35,173 nt of DNA from JAIBJN01 sp035762005 (lineage in GTDB: Bacteria; Actinomycetota; Thermoleophilia; Gaiellales; Gaiellaceae): assembly GCA_035762005.1 (NCBI GenBank), contig DASTQA010000076.1, forward strand, positions 1 through 35,173, written 5' to 3'. The notes below the pieces were generated by a model, which worked only from the letters and a program-made list of their open reading frames with translations, ran no database searches and was not told the DNA's origin. Of the stretch, positions 19,427-28,966 are shown piece by piece. The position numbers and the translations under genes were made by a program. The number at the start of each line of letters is the position of its first letter. Positions within the stretch are counted from its first letter, which is position 1.

Positions 19427-19443
19427 CCCACCCCGAGGGTGGG
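19427..19443 (+). promoter_or_regulatory. Hairpin covering the comF ribosome-binding site
   Basis: CCCACCC (19427-19433) is perfectly complementary to GGGTGGG (19437-19443) with a CGA loop. The right arm, GAGGGTGGG in context, is the only Shine-Dalgarno-like sequence before the ATG at 19445, so folding would hide it. Confidence 0.45.
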
Positions 19444-19444
19444 C

Positions 19445-20158
19445 ATGGGCGACGGCGGCGTGCCAGAAGCGCGAGGCGCGGGCGGCCTGGCGGCCGCTCT
19501 CCTCGGCCTGCTGCTCCCCGAGCGCTGCCTCGCCTGCGGCGGCGGCGACGGGCTCGTCTGCGCCGACTGCCGCGCGGGGCTGCTGCTCCTCCGCGGGACG
19601 CTGTGCGCGCGCTGCGGCTGTCCGACCGCCTGGCCCGTCGAGCGCTGCGGCGAGTGCGCCGGACGGCGGCTCCCGTTCGCCTCCGCGCGCGGCGCCGTCG
19701 CCTACGACGGCCCGGCGCGGGCGCTCGTCTCCGCGTGGAAGGAGCGCGGCGTGCGGCGCGTCGCACCCGTCGCCGCCGAGATCGTCGCCGCCGTCGTCCC
19801 GCGGCCCGCGGTCGCCGCGCTCACGTTCGTCCCGGGCGACGGGGATCGTGTGGCGTGGCGCGGGTCGAACACCGCCCAGGAGCTCGCGCGCGCCCTCGCG
19901 GCTCGCTGGGAGCTGCCCGTCGAGCCGCTCCTCGCGCGCGCCCGGGGCGCCCGCCCGCAGCGGGGACTGCCGCGGGCGGCGCGACGGACGAACGTCCGCG
20001 GCGCCTTCCGCGCTCGCGCAGGCGTGCCGGCCTCGGTCGCGCTCGTCGACGACGTCTACACGACCGGGGCGACGGCTGGCGCCGCCGCCAGGGAGCTCCG
20101 CCGCGGCGGCGCCCGCTCCGTCCACGTCGTCGCCTTCGCGCGCGCGGTCCGGCGCTGA
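19445..20158 (+). CDS. comF: ComF family phosphoribosyltransferase-like protein
   Basis: ComF proteins take part in uptake of single-stranded DNA during natural transformation in several bacteria, though many carriers are not known to be competent. The 237-residue protein has an N-terminal zinc-ribbon region with eight cysteines in CxxC pairs (CLAC, CADC, CARC, CGEC) and a C-terminal phosphoribosyltransferase fold with the PRPP loop VALVDDVYTTGAT (about residues 198-210). It also contains RNTAQELARAL-like (SNTAQELARALAARW) and RPQRGLPRAARRTNVRGAF, usual for ComF. The ATG at 19445 gives the normal size; an in-frame GTG at 19439 is an alternative. No other competence gene lies in the window. 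Confidence 0.9.
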   Translation: MGDGGVPEARGAGGLAAALLGLLLPERCLACGGGDGLVCADCRAGLLLLRGTLCARCGCPTAWPVERCGECAGRRLPFASARGAVAYDGPARALVSAWKERGVRRVAPVAAEIVAAVVPRPAVAALTFVPGDGDRVAWRGSNTAQELARALAARWELPVEPLLARARGARPQRGLPRAARRTNVRGAFRARAGVPASVALVDDVYTTGATAGAAARELRRGGARSVHVVAFARAVRR

Positions 20159-20163
20159 GCCGG

Positions 20164-20194
20164 TTGACAGCCCGCGCGGGCATCGGCATATAGT
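20164..20194 (+). promoter_or_regulatory. Promoter of the M6 metalloprotease transcript
   Basis: A perfect TTGACA (20164-20169) and TATAGT (20189-20194) stand 19 bases apart, just after the comF stop. An overlapping CATATA gives 17 bases. This is the best consensus promoter in the window. Transcription would start near 20201, about 275 bases before the coding region. Confidence 0.7.
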
Positions 20195-20475
20195 TGCGCC
20201 TCCGAGCCGTGGGGCCGGCACCCGGTCCGGCTGCGGCCGGAGGAAAGAGGGGGATCTACGAGCAGGCAGGCAAGCGCCGCTTCGGCCCGGGAGGATCTCA
20301 CGACGCTGCCTCGGCCCCAGCCGTCAGGGCAGGCAGAGACCGGCAGCCAGTCACGTCACGGCCCCACGGGGCTGCGACGACCCCGCGTCGACAGCTTCGG
20401 GCTCCGGGCGCCCGAACGGAAGGGAGAGGACGTGAACGCGACAGTCTCGACCACCGGATCGCCGGAGGCTCCGGC
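20195..20475 (+). promoter_or_regulatory. Long structured 5' leader of the M6 metalloprotease gene
   Basis: This gene-free stretch, together with the promoter, fills the 317 bases between comF and the protease. Bases 20207-20217 (CCGTGGGGCCG) are perfectly complementary to 20359-20369 (CGGCCCCACGG), closing a 141-base domain right at the expected 5' end of the RNA. Inside, TCCGGC-TGCG-GCCGGA forms a tetraloop hairpin (20226-20241). CTGCCT at 20306-20311 can pair either backward with AGGCA(A)GCG (20268-20276, as CGCTGCCT) or forward with AGGCAG (20331-20336). That layout resembles a riboswitch or other regulatory RNA, but no known class was recognised. GGAGG at 20464-20468 is the ribosome-binding site. 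Confidence 0.5.
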
Positions 20476-22593
20476 ATGAGCGCAGGAACGCACGGGCCGC
20501 GGGCGCGGGCGCCCTTCCGGCGCGCGTCCCTCGCCGCCCTCCTGACGCTCGCGCTGGCGCTCGCCGCCGGGCTCGGAACCGGCTCGGCCGCCGCCCAGGC
20601 GCCTCCCGACGCGGTCAACCACCCGCTCCTCCAGCCGATCGACGCCCAGAACTGGCTCGACATGGAGGATCTCACGTGGAGCGACTACGTCCCGGTGCCC
20701 GACGAGCGGCGGGAGTTCTACGACGGCTCGGCCACGGGCTCGCAGAGCCAGTACCGGACGGCGATCATCCTGCTCGAGTTCCCGGACCAGCCGTTCCTCA
20801 TCAGCCAGCCGCCGGAGTCCCACCCGTTCGGCAACCCGCAGCCCGGCTGGGAGCCCGTGGCGCCCGCGGACGTCAACGAGTGGATGCACGACTACTACGC
20901 CGTCCCGAACGAGTTCAACGGCTACCGCACGCTTCACAGCTACTGGATGGAGGACAGCCACGGCCGCATCGGGGTCGACGTCGAGGTGTTCGGCCCGTAC
21001 CTGATGCCGGGGAAGCTGCACGAGTACGGCCTCGGGCAGTTCAACGGCGCGGTGGGCAACCAGGCCAACTCGGTCTGTCCCGCGGGGGACACGTGCAACC
21101 GCAACATCCGCGCGGACGGCGGGAACGCGTGGCGGGCCGCGATCGGCTGCGAATCGGGCCTCTGCGGCTTCGACAACGGCTTCTACGTCACGGCGGGCCA
21201 CGACGAGTCGTCGACGTGGCAGGAGTTCGGCGAGATGCTCTGGACCGAGCGCGAGCAGGTCCCGGCCGAGCTCGGCCCTCCGGGCGCCGAGAACGGCCCG
21301 GTCCTGAACAACGCCGGCAACCCGATCCCGAACTGGGCTCCGACGCGGTACGTCGACTGGTCCTCGTGGGCCGCCGCCGCGAACCACTGGCCGAACGCCG
21401 GCGGCGGCACGTCGACGCAGGCCGAGAGCTCGGGGCAGAGCGTCTTCGCCCACGAGTTCAGCCACCTGCGCGGGTTGCCGGACAACTACAACAACCCGTT
21501 CGCGGACAACATCAGGAACTTCACCGGCTACTGGGAGATGATGAGCCGCGGGACGTTCAACGGTCCCGGCGGAACCCACAACCGGTGGCAGATCCCGAAC
21601 CTGGGAGGCTCCGCGCTCGGCCCGCACCACCTGCTGCACTTCAAGAACCAGCTCGGGGTGCTCGCGGGCGGGGACCAGCTCACCCTCGAGCGCAACACGC
21701 TCGCGGACCAGGGCGTCGCGGTCGTGCGGCTCAAGGCCCGCTCGTCGGTCCCGGACGGCGACCTCGTCGGGCTCACCGTCAACTTCGGCGAGGGCGGCGA
21801 CCTGGCCGGAAGCTGCGCGAACCAGGGTCTCGACTCGTTCTCCTGCCCGGGCACGAACTACCTGCACTACCGGCTCGAGGTCGTCGACCGCGTCGGGAAC
21901 GACTCGTTCGCGCCCGGCCACGGCGTCCTGCTCGCGAAGAGCCGCAACAGCGGCACGCCGCGCGTCTGGCTGATCGACCCGAAGCCGGAAGACATCAACA
22001 TGATCGACTTCTACCGCCCGGACGGCACGCCCGTGCCGGTCGTGCGCGGCGACCCGCGCCAGCTGAACGACGCGACGTTCCACGCCGGCACGAGCTCCGG
22101 CAGCCAGTACGAGTACGTCGACACGTTCAACCGCCTGCACGTCTATGTCCTCGACACGTTCCGGGACGAGGAGGGCGTGCTCTTCTACGACATCGGCGTG
22201 CGCCGCTTCGACGGCGCGGGCCCGTACGAGCGCGGCGTCGCGCTGGGAGCGCCGACGAAGACGCCGCGGCGGCCGGGCTTCCTCGCCACCTGCACGTTCC
22301 CGCTGACGAACACCGGCGAGGCCGGGGAGGGCGTCTTCGACTCCGACGTCTACCGCGTGTCGGCGAGCTCGAGCAGCGACGACTGGGAGGCCAGGCTCCC
22401 GAACGCCCTCGCGTTCGCGAAGGCCGGCGAGACGGTGGCGGTGCCCGTCCACACGCTGCGGAACCCCGAGGACGACGACGGCGACGCCCGCACGACGGTC
22501 ACGTTGACCGCCACGTCCGAGACGGACCAGTCGCAGACGGCGACGAGCACCTGCAACGTGCACGTCAAGGACACGACCCCGCCCGCGGGCTAG
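20476..22593 (+). CDS. Secreted M6-family (immune inhibitor A-like) zinc metalloprotease
   Basis: The 705-residue protein has an N-terminal signal peptide (about 1-41, ending GSAAAQA) and is exported. Residues 325-336 read AHEFSHLRGLPD, the HExxHxxGLPD zinc site of M6 peptidases: His326, Glu327 (catalytic), His330 and probably Asp336. A conserved YWEMMSRG, the methionine-turn region, follows. The C-terminal part is beta-rich and ends in a domain resembling extracellular Ig-like or NEW3-type modules (residues about 600-700), which may bind surfaces. I chose the ATG at 20476 because it has GGAGG 7 bases upstream and gives a proper signal peptide; the longer open frame back to 20194 covers the leader RNA. 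The substrate is unknown. Confidence 0.88.
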   Translation: MSAGTHGPRARAPFRRASLAALLTLALALAAGLGTGSAAAQAPPDAVNHPLLQPIDAQNWLDMEDLTWSDYVPVPDERREFYDGSATGSQSQYRTAIILLEFPDQPFLISQPPESHPFGNPQPGWEPVAPADVNEWMHDYYAVPNEFNGYRTLHSYWMEDSHGRIGVDVEVFGPYLMPGKLHEYGLGQFNGAVGNQANSVCPAGDTCNRNIRADGGNAWRAAIGCESGLCGFDNGFYVTAGHDESSTWQEFGEMLWTEREQVPAELGPPGAENGPVLNNAGNPIPNWAPTRYVDWSSWAAAANHWPNAGGGTSTQAESSGQSVFAHEFSHLRGLPDNYNNPFADNIRNFTGYWEMMSRGTFNGPGGTHNRWQIPNLGGSALGPHHLLHFKNQLGVLAGGDQLTLERNTLADQGVAVVRLKARSSVPDGDLVGLTVNFGEGGDLAGSCANQGLDSFSCPGTNYLHYRLEVVDRVGNDSFAPGHGVLLAKSRNSGTPRVWLIDPKPEDINMIDFYRPDGTPVPVVRGDPRQLNDATFHAGTSSGSQYEYVDTFNRLHVYVLDTFRDEEGVLFYDIGVRRFDGAGPYERGVALGAPTKTPRRPGFLATCTFPLTNTGEAGEGVFDSDVYRVSASSSSDDWEARLPNALAFAKAGETVAVPVHTLRNPEDDDGDARTTVTLTATSETDQSQTATSTCNVHVKDTTPPAG

Positions 22594-22619
22594 GGAGACG
22601 ACCGAGGAGGAGCGACGAG

Positions 22620-22669
22620 CGGCAGGACGCGCGCGGGGCGGGACGGGCCCGCCCCGCTCGCCGCTGCCG
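22620..22669 (+). terminator. Strong GC hairpin after the metalloprotease gene
   Basis: GCGGGGCGGG (22633-22642) pairs perfectly with CCCGCCCCGC (22648-22657) around ACGGG, and the flanking CGGCAG (22620-22625) pairs with CTGCCG (22664-22669). It lies between the protease stop and the next ATG with no T-run. The inner arm shares GCGGGGCGGGACG with the hairpin at 5083-5117, so it is likely the same kind of terminator. Confidence 0.6.
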
Positions 22670-22684
22670 CCGCCCTTCCGCACC

Positions 22685-23287
22685 ATGAGCGACCGCGTCC
22701 GCCGGCGGCCGTGGGGCCGCACCCCGATCGCCTTCCTGCTCGTGCTCGCGCTCGCCGCCGCCTGCGGCGGAGACTCGTCCGGGGACGCCTCGGCGGGCGG
22801 CGCGTCCGACCTCCCGGGGCCGGTCCCGGCCGGCGTCGGCTTCCGCGAGGCGCCCGCCGGCGCAGCCCCGGCGCCGGCGCTCTCGGCGCGGCTCGTCGAC
22901 GGGTCGCCGGTGGCGGGGAGCGACCTCTGGGAGGACCGGCCGGTCGTGCTCGTCTTCACCGCGAGCTGGTGCGAGCGGTGCCGCGACGTGCACCGCCGCG
23001 CGGCCGACGTCGTCGACGAGCACGCGGGGGTCGCCCTGCTCGGTCTCGTCACGGAGGACGACGCCGAGCCGGCGCGCGGGTACGCGGACGAGCTCGACCT
23101 CGGCCATCCGATCGCCGTCGCCGACGACGGCGTCTGGCTGAGCTACGCGGTCCGCGAGCCGCCGGCGGTCGTGCTCGTCGGGCCCGGCGGCAAGGTCCTG
23201 CGCGGCTGGCCCGGGGGCGTCGAGGCGTCCGTCCTCGCCGCGCGCCTCGAGGAGCTCGTCGAGGATTCGGGCGACGCGGGCGGATGA
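22685..23287 (+). CDS. Thioredoxin-like (TlpA/ResA-type) lipoprotein
   Basis: The 200-residue protein has a lipoprotein signal with Cys27 in ALAAACGG, then a thioredoxin fold with the active site FTASWCERCRDVH (Cys96 and Cys99) and the cis-proline region REPPAVVLVGPGG. Lipid-anchored proteins of this kind pass electrons to disulfides outside the membrane, for example in cytochrome c maturation or protein repair. It probably acts on the outer face of the membrane. The stop overlaps the start of the next lipoprotein (ATGA, 23284-23287). No CcdA or DsbD partner is seen nearby. Confidence 0.85.
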   Translation: MSDRVRRRPWGRTPIAFLLVLALAAACGGDSSGDASAGGASDLPGPVPAGVGFREAPAGAAPAPALSARLVDGSPVAGSDLWEDRPVVLVFTASWCERCRDVHRRAADVVDEHAGVALLGLVTEDDAEPARGYADELDLGHPIAVADDGVWLSYAVREPPAVVLVGPGGKVLRGWPGGVEASVLAARLEELVEDSGDAGG

Positions 23288-23724
23288 CCCGGGCAGGGAG
23301 GGCCGTCTCCACGCTCGCCGCCGTCCTCGCCGTCGCCCTCGCGGGCTGCGGCGGGAGCGGCGCGGACGGGCTCGACGCCCGGCTGCGGCTCGTCGTGCCC
23401 GACAACAACATCCGCGCGGAGGGCATCGAGTGCGCGGGGGCCAGGCCGTTCGGCTACATCCGGGCGGGCGCTCCCTTCGTGCTCGAGGCCGGAGACGGGA
23501 CCGCGCTCGTCGAGGGCGAGCTGCCGGCGGGCCACGCCGAGAACGCCGACCCGAGCATCGACTGGGGCGTCGAGCGCATCCCCACGGTCTGCGTCGTCGA
23601 CCTCGAGCTGGACGACGTGCCCGAGCGTCCGCGCTACCGGCTGCGCCTCCCGGAGGGCAGGCCGCTCGGCTTCGACCGCTCCCACCTCTCCGACGACGAG
23701 CCGCTCGTGCTCGTCGTCCAGTAG
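23284..23724 (+). CDS. Small lipoprotein of unknown function with two cysteines
   Basis: I do not recognise this 146-residue protein. It has a lipoprotein signal (ALAGCGG, Cys22) and a mature part that is mostly predicted beta strand, with two other cysteines, Cys50 (GIECAG) and Cys103 (PTVCVVD), and an acidic C-terminal region ending LVLVVQ. Its ATG overlaps the stop of the thioredoxin-like lipoprotein, so the two are translated together. The two spare cysteines make a disulfide-bonded client or partner of that protein plausible, which is inference only. Confidence 0.75.
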   Translation: MTRAGRAVSTLAAVLAVALAGCGGSGADGLDARLRLVVPDNNIRAEGIECAGARPFGYIRAGAPFVLEAGDGTALVEGELPAGHAENADPSIDWGVERIPTVCVVDLELDDVPERPRYRLRLPEGRPLGFDRSHLSDDEPLVLVVQ

Positions 23725-23765
23725 GCGGAGGCGCCCGGCACGGCGACGGCGTTGCGAGAAACGAC

Positions 23766-23771
23766 TAGTCT
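23766..23771 (+). promoter_or_regulatory. Putative -10 element (TAGTCT) before hpf
   Basis: GACTAGTCT lies 27 bases before the hpf start. It is followed by the ribosome-binding site GAGGGAGG (23786-23793), leaving a leader of about 20 bases. No clear -35 sequence is seen. Confidence 0.45.
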
Positions 23772-23798
23772 GGAAGCGGAACGACGAGGGAGGCTTCC

Positions 23799-24341
23799 GT
23801 GAGACTCCAGGTCAAGGGAAAGAACGTCGAGGTCAGCGATTCCCTCAAGACCTACGCCCGGCAGAAGCTGGGCAAGCTCGACAAGCACCTGAACGACGCC
23901 GCCCGGCTCGAGCTCGAGCTCGCGGTGGAGAAGAACCCGTCGATCTCGGACAACCAGATCGCCGAGGCGACCATCTGGACGAAGGGCCCGGTCCTCCGCG
24001 CCCGCGAGAGCTCCGAGGACATGCGCGCCTCCATCGACCTGCTCGTGGAGAAGCTCGAGCGGCAGGCGCGCCGCTACCGGGACAAGCGCCGGCGCGGGCC
24101 GGCCCGCAACACGAACCACGAGGCGGCGCCGATCCCCGTCGTGCCGGACGAGGAGCACCCGGTCATCGTCAAGACGAAGCAGTTCGCCGTGAAGCCGATG
24201 TCGGCCGAGGAGGCCGTGCTCCAGCTCGAGCTCATCGGGCACGACTTCTTCGTCTTCCAGAACGCGGACACGGACGGCGTCAACGTCGTCTACCGACGCC
24301 GCGACGGCTACTACGGCCTCATCGAGCCGCAGCTCACCTAG
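23799..24341 (+). CDS. hpf: Long-form ribosome hibernation promoting factor
   Basis: Long HPF binds the decoding site of idle 30S subunits and pairs 70S ribosomes into inactive 100S dimers in stationary phase. The 180-residue protein has the N-terminal S30AE/YfiA domain (about 1-95: MRLQVKGKNVEVSDSLKTYA, then KLDKHLNDA) and, after a basic linker, the C-terminal dimerisation domain (about 120-180: VIVKTKQFAVKPMSAEEAVL and HDFFVFQNADT, then VVYRRRDGYYGLIEP). The GTG start has GAGGGAGG 5 bases upstream. It precedes an unknown gene and secA, a neighbourhood (hpf-secA-prfB) known from many Gram-positive bacteria. Confidence 0.94.
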   Translation: MRLQVKGKNVEVSDSLKTYARQKLGKLDKHLNDAARLELELAVEKNPSISDNQIAEATIWTKGPVLRARESSEDMRASIDLLVEKLERQARRYRDKRRRGPARNTNHEAAPIPVVPDEEHPVIVKTKQFAVKPMSAEEAVLQLELIGHDFFVFQNADTDGVNVVYRRRDGYYGLIEPQLT

Positions 24342-24878
24342 GTGGGCCCGGACGACGTCGGCGACCCGCGGGCCTTCCGCTGGGTCGAGAGCGGGGTCTC
24401 GGGGCTCGCCCGGCCGCGGGAGTGGGACGCGACCGCGCTCGTCGAGGTGGACGCGCTCCGGGGCCTCGACGTCGCGGAGCTCCACTTCCGGCTGCTCGCG
24501 GACGGCTCGGTCGTCGGCGACGTCCCCCTCGAGGTTCTGTCCGCGCTGACGGAGGAGCTGGGCCTCGAGCCGCCGTACGCCGTCCGGGCGGTCCGGCGCG
24601 GGGAGACTGCCTGGGCCGTCGGCGCGCTGCGCGTCCAGTCGGACCCGATCGACCTGCCGGAGGGGATCGAGGCCTCCTCGCTCGAGGTCGCCGTCGCCCC
24701 CGACGGCGAGCGGACCTTCGTCGTCGAGGGCGAGATGCTCCCGGGCGAGCCCGCCGGGCCCGAGGCGGAGGCCCTCGCGGCGATCGAGCGCGCGGGGCGG
24801 GAGCGCTTTCAGGCTTTCGCCGCGCGTGCCGATAGGGTGGGGGACGGACGGTGGGAGCTCACCGTCGACCCCCTCTGA
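24342..24878 (+). CDS. Uncharacterised protein between hpf and secA
   Basis: I do not recognise this 178-residue acidic protein. It has no membrane segment, signal peptide or cysteine cluster. It contains two similar beta-alpha stretches and a conserved-looking RFRWVESGVSGLARP-like opening (AFRWVESGVSGLARP). Its GTG start begins at the first base after the hpf stop, so it is translated by coupling to hpf. Codon use, with nearly all third positions G or C, supports real coding. Its stop is 23 bases before secA. A role in ribosome dormancy or SecA function is possible from position only. Confidence 0.7.
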   Translation: MGPDDVGDPRAFRWVESGVSGLARPREWDATALVEVDALRGLDVAELHFRLLADGSVVGDVPLEVLSALTEELGLEPPYAVRAVRRGETAWAVGALRVQSDPIDLPEGIEASSLEVAVAPDGERTFVVEGEMLPGEPAGPEAEALAAIERAGRERFQAFAARADRVGDGRWELTVDPL

Positions 24879-24889
24879 TCAGCAGTCGC

Positions 24890-24895
24890 TAGCCT
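24890..24895 (+). promoter_or_regulatory. Putative -10 element (TAGCCT) of a leaderless secA promoter
   Basis: CGCTAGCCT ends exactly 6 bases before the secA ATG (24902), which puts the normal transcription start on the A of the start codon. No Shine-Dalgarno exists in the 23-base gap. Both facts point to a leaderless secA mRNA. Confidence 0.55.
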
Positions 24896-24901
24896 GTATC
24901 G

Positions 24902-27607
<2,706 letters not shown>

Positions 27608-27645
27608 CGCGCCGGGCGTGACTTCGGCACGGACCCGACACACCC

Positions 27646-27662
27646 CGCGCGCCATGCGCGCG
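27646..27662 (+). terminator. Hairpin after secA
   Basis: CGCGCGC (27646-27652) and GCGCGCG (27656-27662) form a perfect 7-bp stem with a CAT loop, 39 bases after the secA stop and before the putative prfB promoter. No T-run follows. Confidence 0.45.
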
Positions 27663-27673
27663 CCGCGAGGCGA

Positions 27674-27679
27674 TACGCT
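27674..27679 (+). promoter_or_regulatory. Putative -10 element (TACGCT) before prfB
   Basis: GATACGCTC lies between the secA hairpin and the prfB leader stem, about 85 bases before the prfB ATG. The fit to a -10 hexamer is modest. Confidence 0.3.
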
Positions 27680-27697
27680 CGAACGCGGGTGGAGGCA

Positions 27698-27768
27698 CGG
27701 GGTGGCCCCGGAGGTCGGGGGGCTGCGCGGAGCCGGCCACCCCGCCCGGTACCATCCCGGGGCGATGG
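27698..27768 (+). promoter_or_regulatory. Stem-loops in the prfB leader, one holding the start codon
   Basis: CGGGGTGGCC (27698-27707) is perfectly complementary to GGCCACCCCG (27735-27744), a 10-bp stem around 27 bases. Next to it CCATC (27752-27756) pairs with GATGG (27764-27768), which contains the start codon. The leader lacks a good Shine-Dalgarno. Folding could lower initiation or end transcription early. Confidence 0.45.
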
Positions 27769-28872
27769 CTGAAAGGAGCGCGGTCGAGCGCGAGCTCGCA
27801 GAGATCGGGACCCAGCTCGCCTGGGTCCGTGATTACCTTTGACCCGGACCGGGTGAGGTCGCGCCTCGACGAGCTCGAGGAGGCGATGGGCGAGCCGGGC
27901 TTCTGGGACGACCAGCAGGAGGCGGCGCGGATCTCGGCGGAGCACGCGCGCCTCTCCAGGCGGCTCGAGCGCTACGAGCGCCTGAGCGCCGAGGCGGACG
28001 ACCTCGGCGAGCTGCTCGGGCTCTCGTCGGCCGACGGCGAGCTCGACGAGATCGAGCAGAGCGTCCTCGGGCTGCGCGGCGAGCTCGACCGCCTCCAGGA
28101 GGACTCGCTCTTCGCGGGCGAGTACGACCCGGGCGACGCCGTCGTCTCCATCCACGCCGGCACGGGCGGCACCGACGCGCAGGACTGGACGGAGATCCTC
28201 CTGCGCATGTACCTGCGCTGGGCCGACGGGCGGGGCTTCCGCACGGAGCTCGTGGAGGTGTCCCCCGGCGAGGAGGCCGGGCTCAAGTCCGCCACGTTCA
28301 CGGTCGAGGGGGAGAACGCGTACGGCACGCTCAAGGCCGAGCGGGGCGTGCACCGCCTCGTCCGCCTCTCGCCGTTCGACCAGGCGCACCGGCGGCACAC
28401 GTCGTTCGCCCAGGTAATCGTGAGCCCGCTCGTCGCGGACGACGTCGACGTCGGGATCGACGAGTCCGACCTGCGCATCGACACGTATCGCGCGAGCGGC
28501 GCGGGCGGGCAGCACGTGAACAAGACCGACTCGGCCGTCCGCATCACGCACATCCCGACGGGCATCGTCGTCCAGTGCCAGAACGAGCGCTCGCAGCTCT
28601 CGAACCGTCAGACCGCCATGCGCATCCTGCGGAGCCGCCTCGCCGAGCACGAGCTCGAGCGCCGCGAGGCGGAGCTCGCCGCCGAGCGCGGGGAGATGCT
28701 CGACACGGGCTTCGGGAGCCAGATCCGCAGCTACGTCCTCCACCCGTACCAGCTCGTGAAGGATCACCGAACCGACGTCGAAGAAGGGAACGCCCAGGGC
28801 GTGCTCGACGGCGACCTGGACGGGTTCATCCGCGCCTACCTGCTCGCCCGGGCGACCGGTGCCGTCGCCTAG
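27765..28872 (+). CDS. prfB: Peptide chain release factor 2, with programmed +1 frameshift
   Basis: RF2 releases finished proteins at UGA and UAA codons. Translation starts at ATG 27765 and reads 25 codons to CTT TGA C (27837-27843), the classic prfB slippery site. A +1 shift there continues in the frame from GAC 27841 to the stop at 28872, giving about 368 residues, the normal RF2 length. The in-frame UGA lets low RF2 activity favour the shift (autoregulation known in E. coli). GTGAT at 27829-27833, complementary to the 16S 3' end, lies 3 bases before CTT and may be the stimulating element. The GGQ motif is in RASGAGGQHVNKTDSAVRI and the tripeptide SPF, which reads UGA, is present. Confidence 0.95.
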
Positions 28873-28909
28873 AGAGGAGCCCTCCCGACCGTGCCTTGCG
28901 CTAAGATCC

Positions 28910-28915
28910 GACGTC
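28910..28915 (+). promoter_or_regulatory. Putative -10 element (TAAGAT) before ftsE
   Basis: CGCTAAGAT lies 37 bases after the prfB stop and shares the CGCTA start of the other -10 candidates. TTGCGC just upstream overlaps it too closely to act as a -35. Confidence 0.35.
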
Positions 28916-28966
28916 TGCAGAGCCCCGACCGGCGCGCCCCCGGGACGGGCGCTCCCACCTAGACCG

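Noticed and set aside
20315..20350. Cobalamin-riboswitch-like stretch AGGCAGAGACCGGC
   Set aside because: It resembles the B12 box, but one base is missing and the other conserved elements (GGGAA, GCCACTG) are absent. Cyclic-di-AMP and cyclic-di-GMP consensus blocks were also looked for by eye and not found.
20194..20475. N-terminal extension of the M6 protease from TTG 20194
   Set aside because: It would start at the promoter's own -10 element and put an arginine- and glycine-rich stretch before a good signal peptide. The ATG at 20476 has GGAGG at the right distance.
20356..23052. Minus-strand open frame of 898 codons
   Set aside because: It is antisense to the M6 protease, whose zinc site and signal peptide are intact. 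The shadow protein has no motif.
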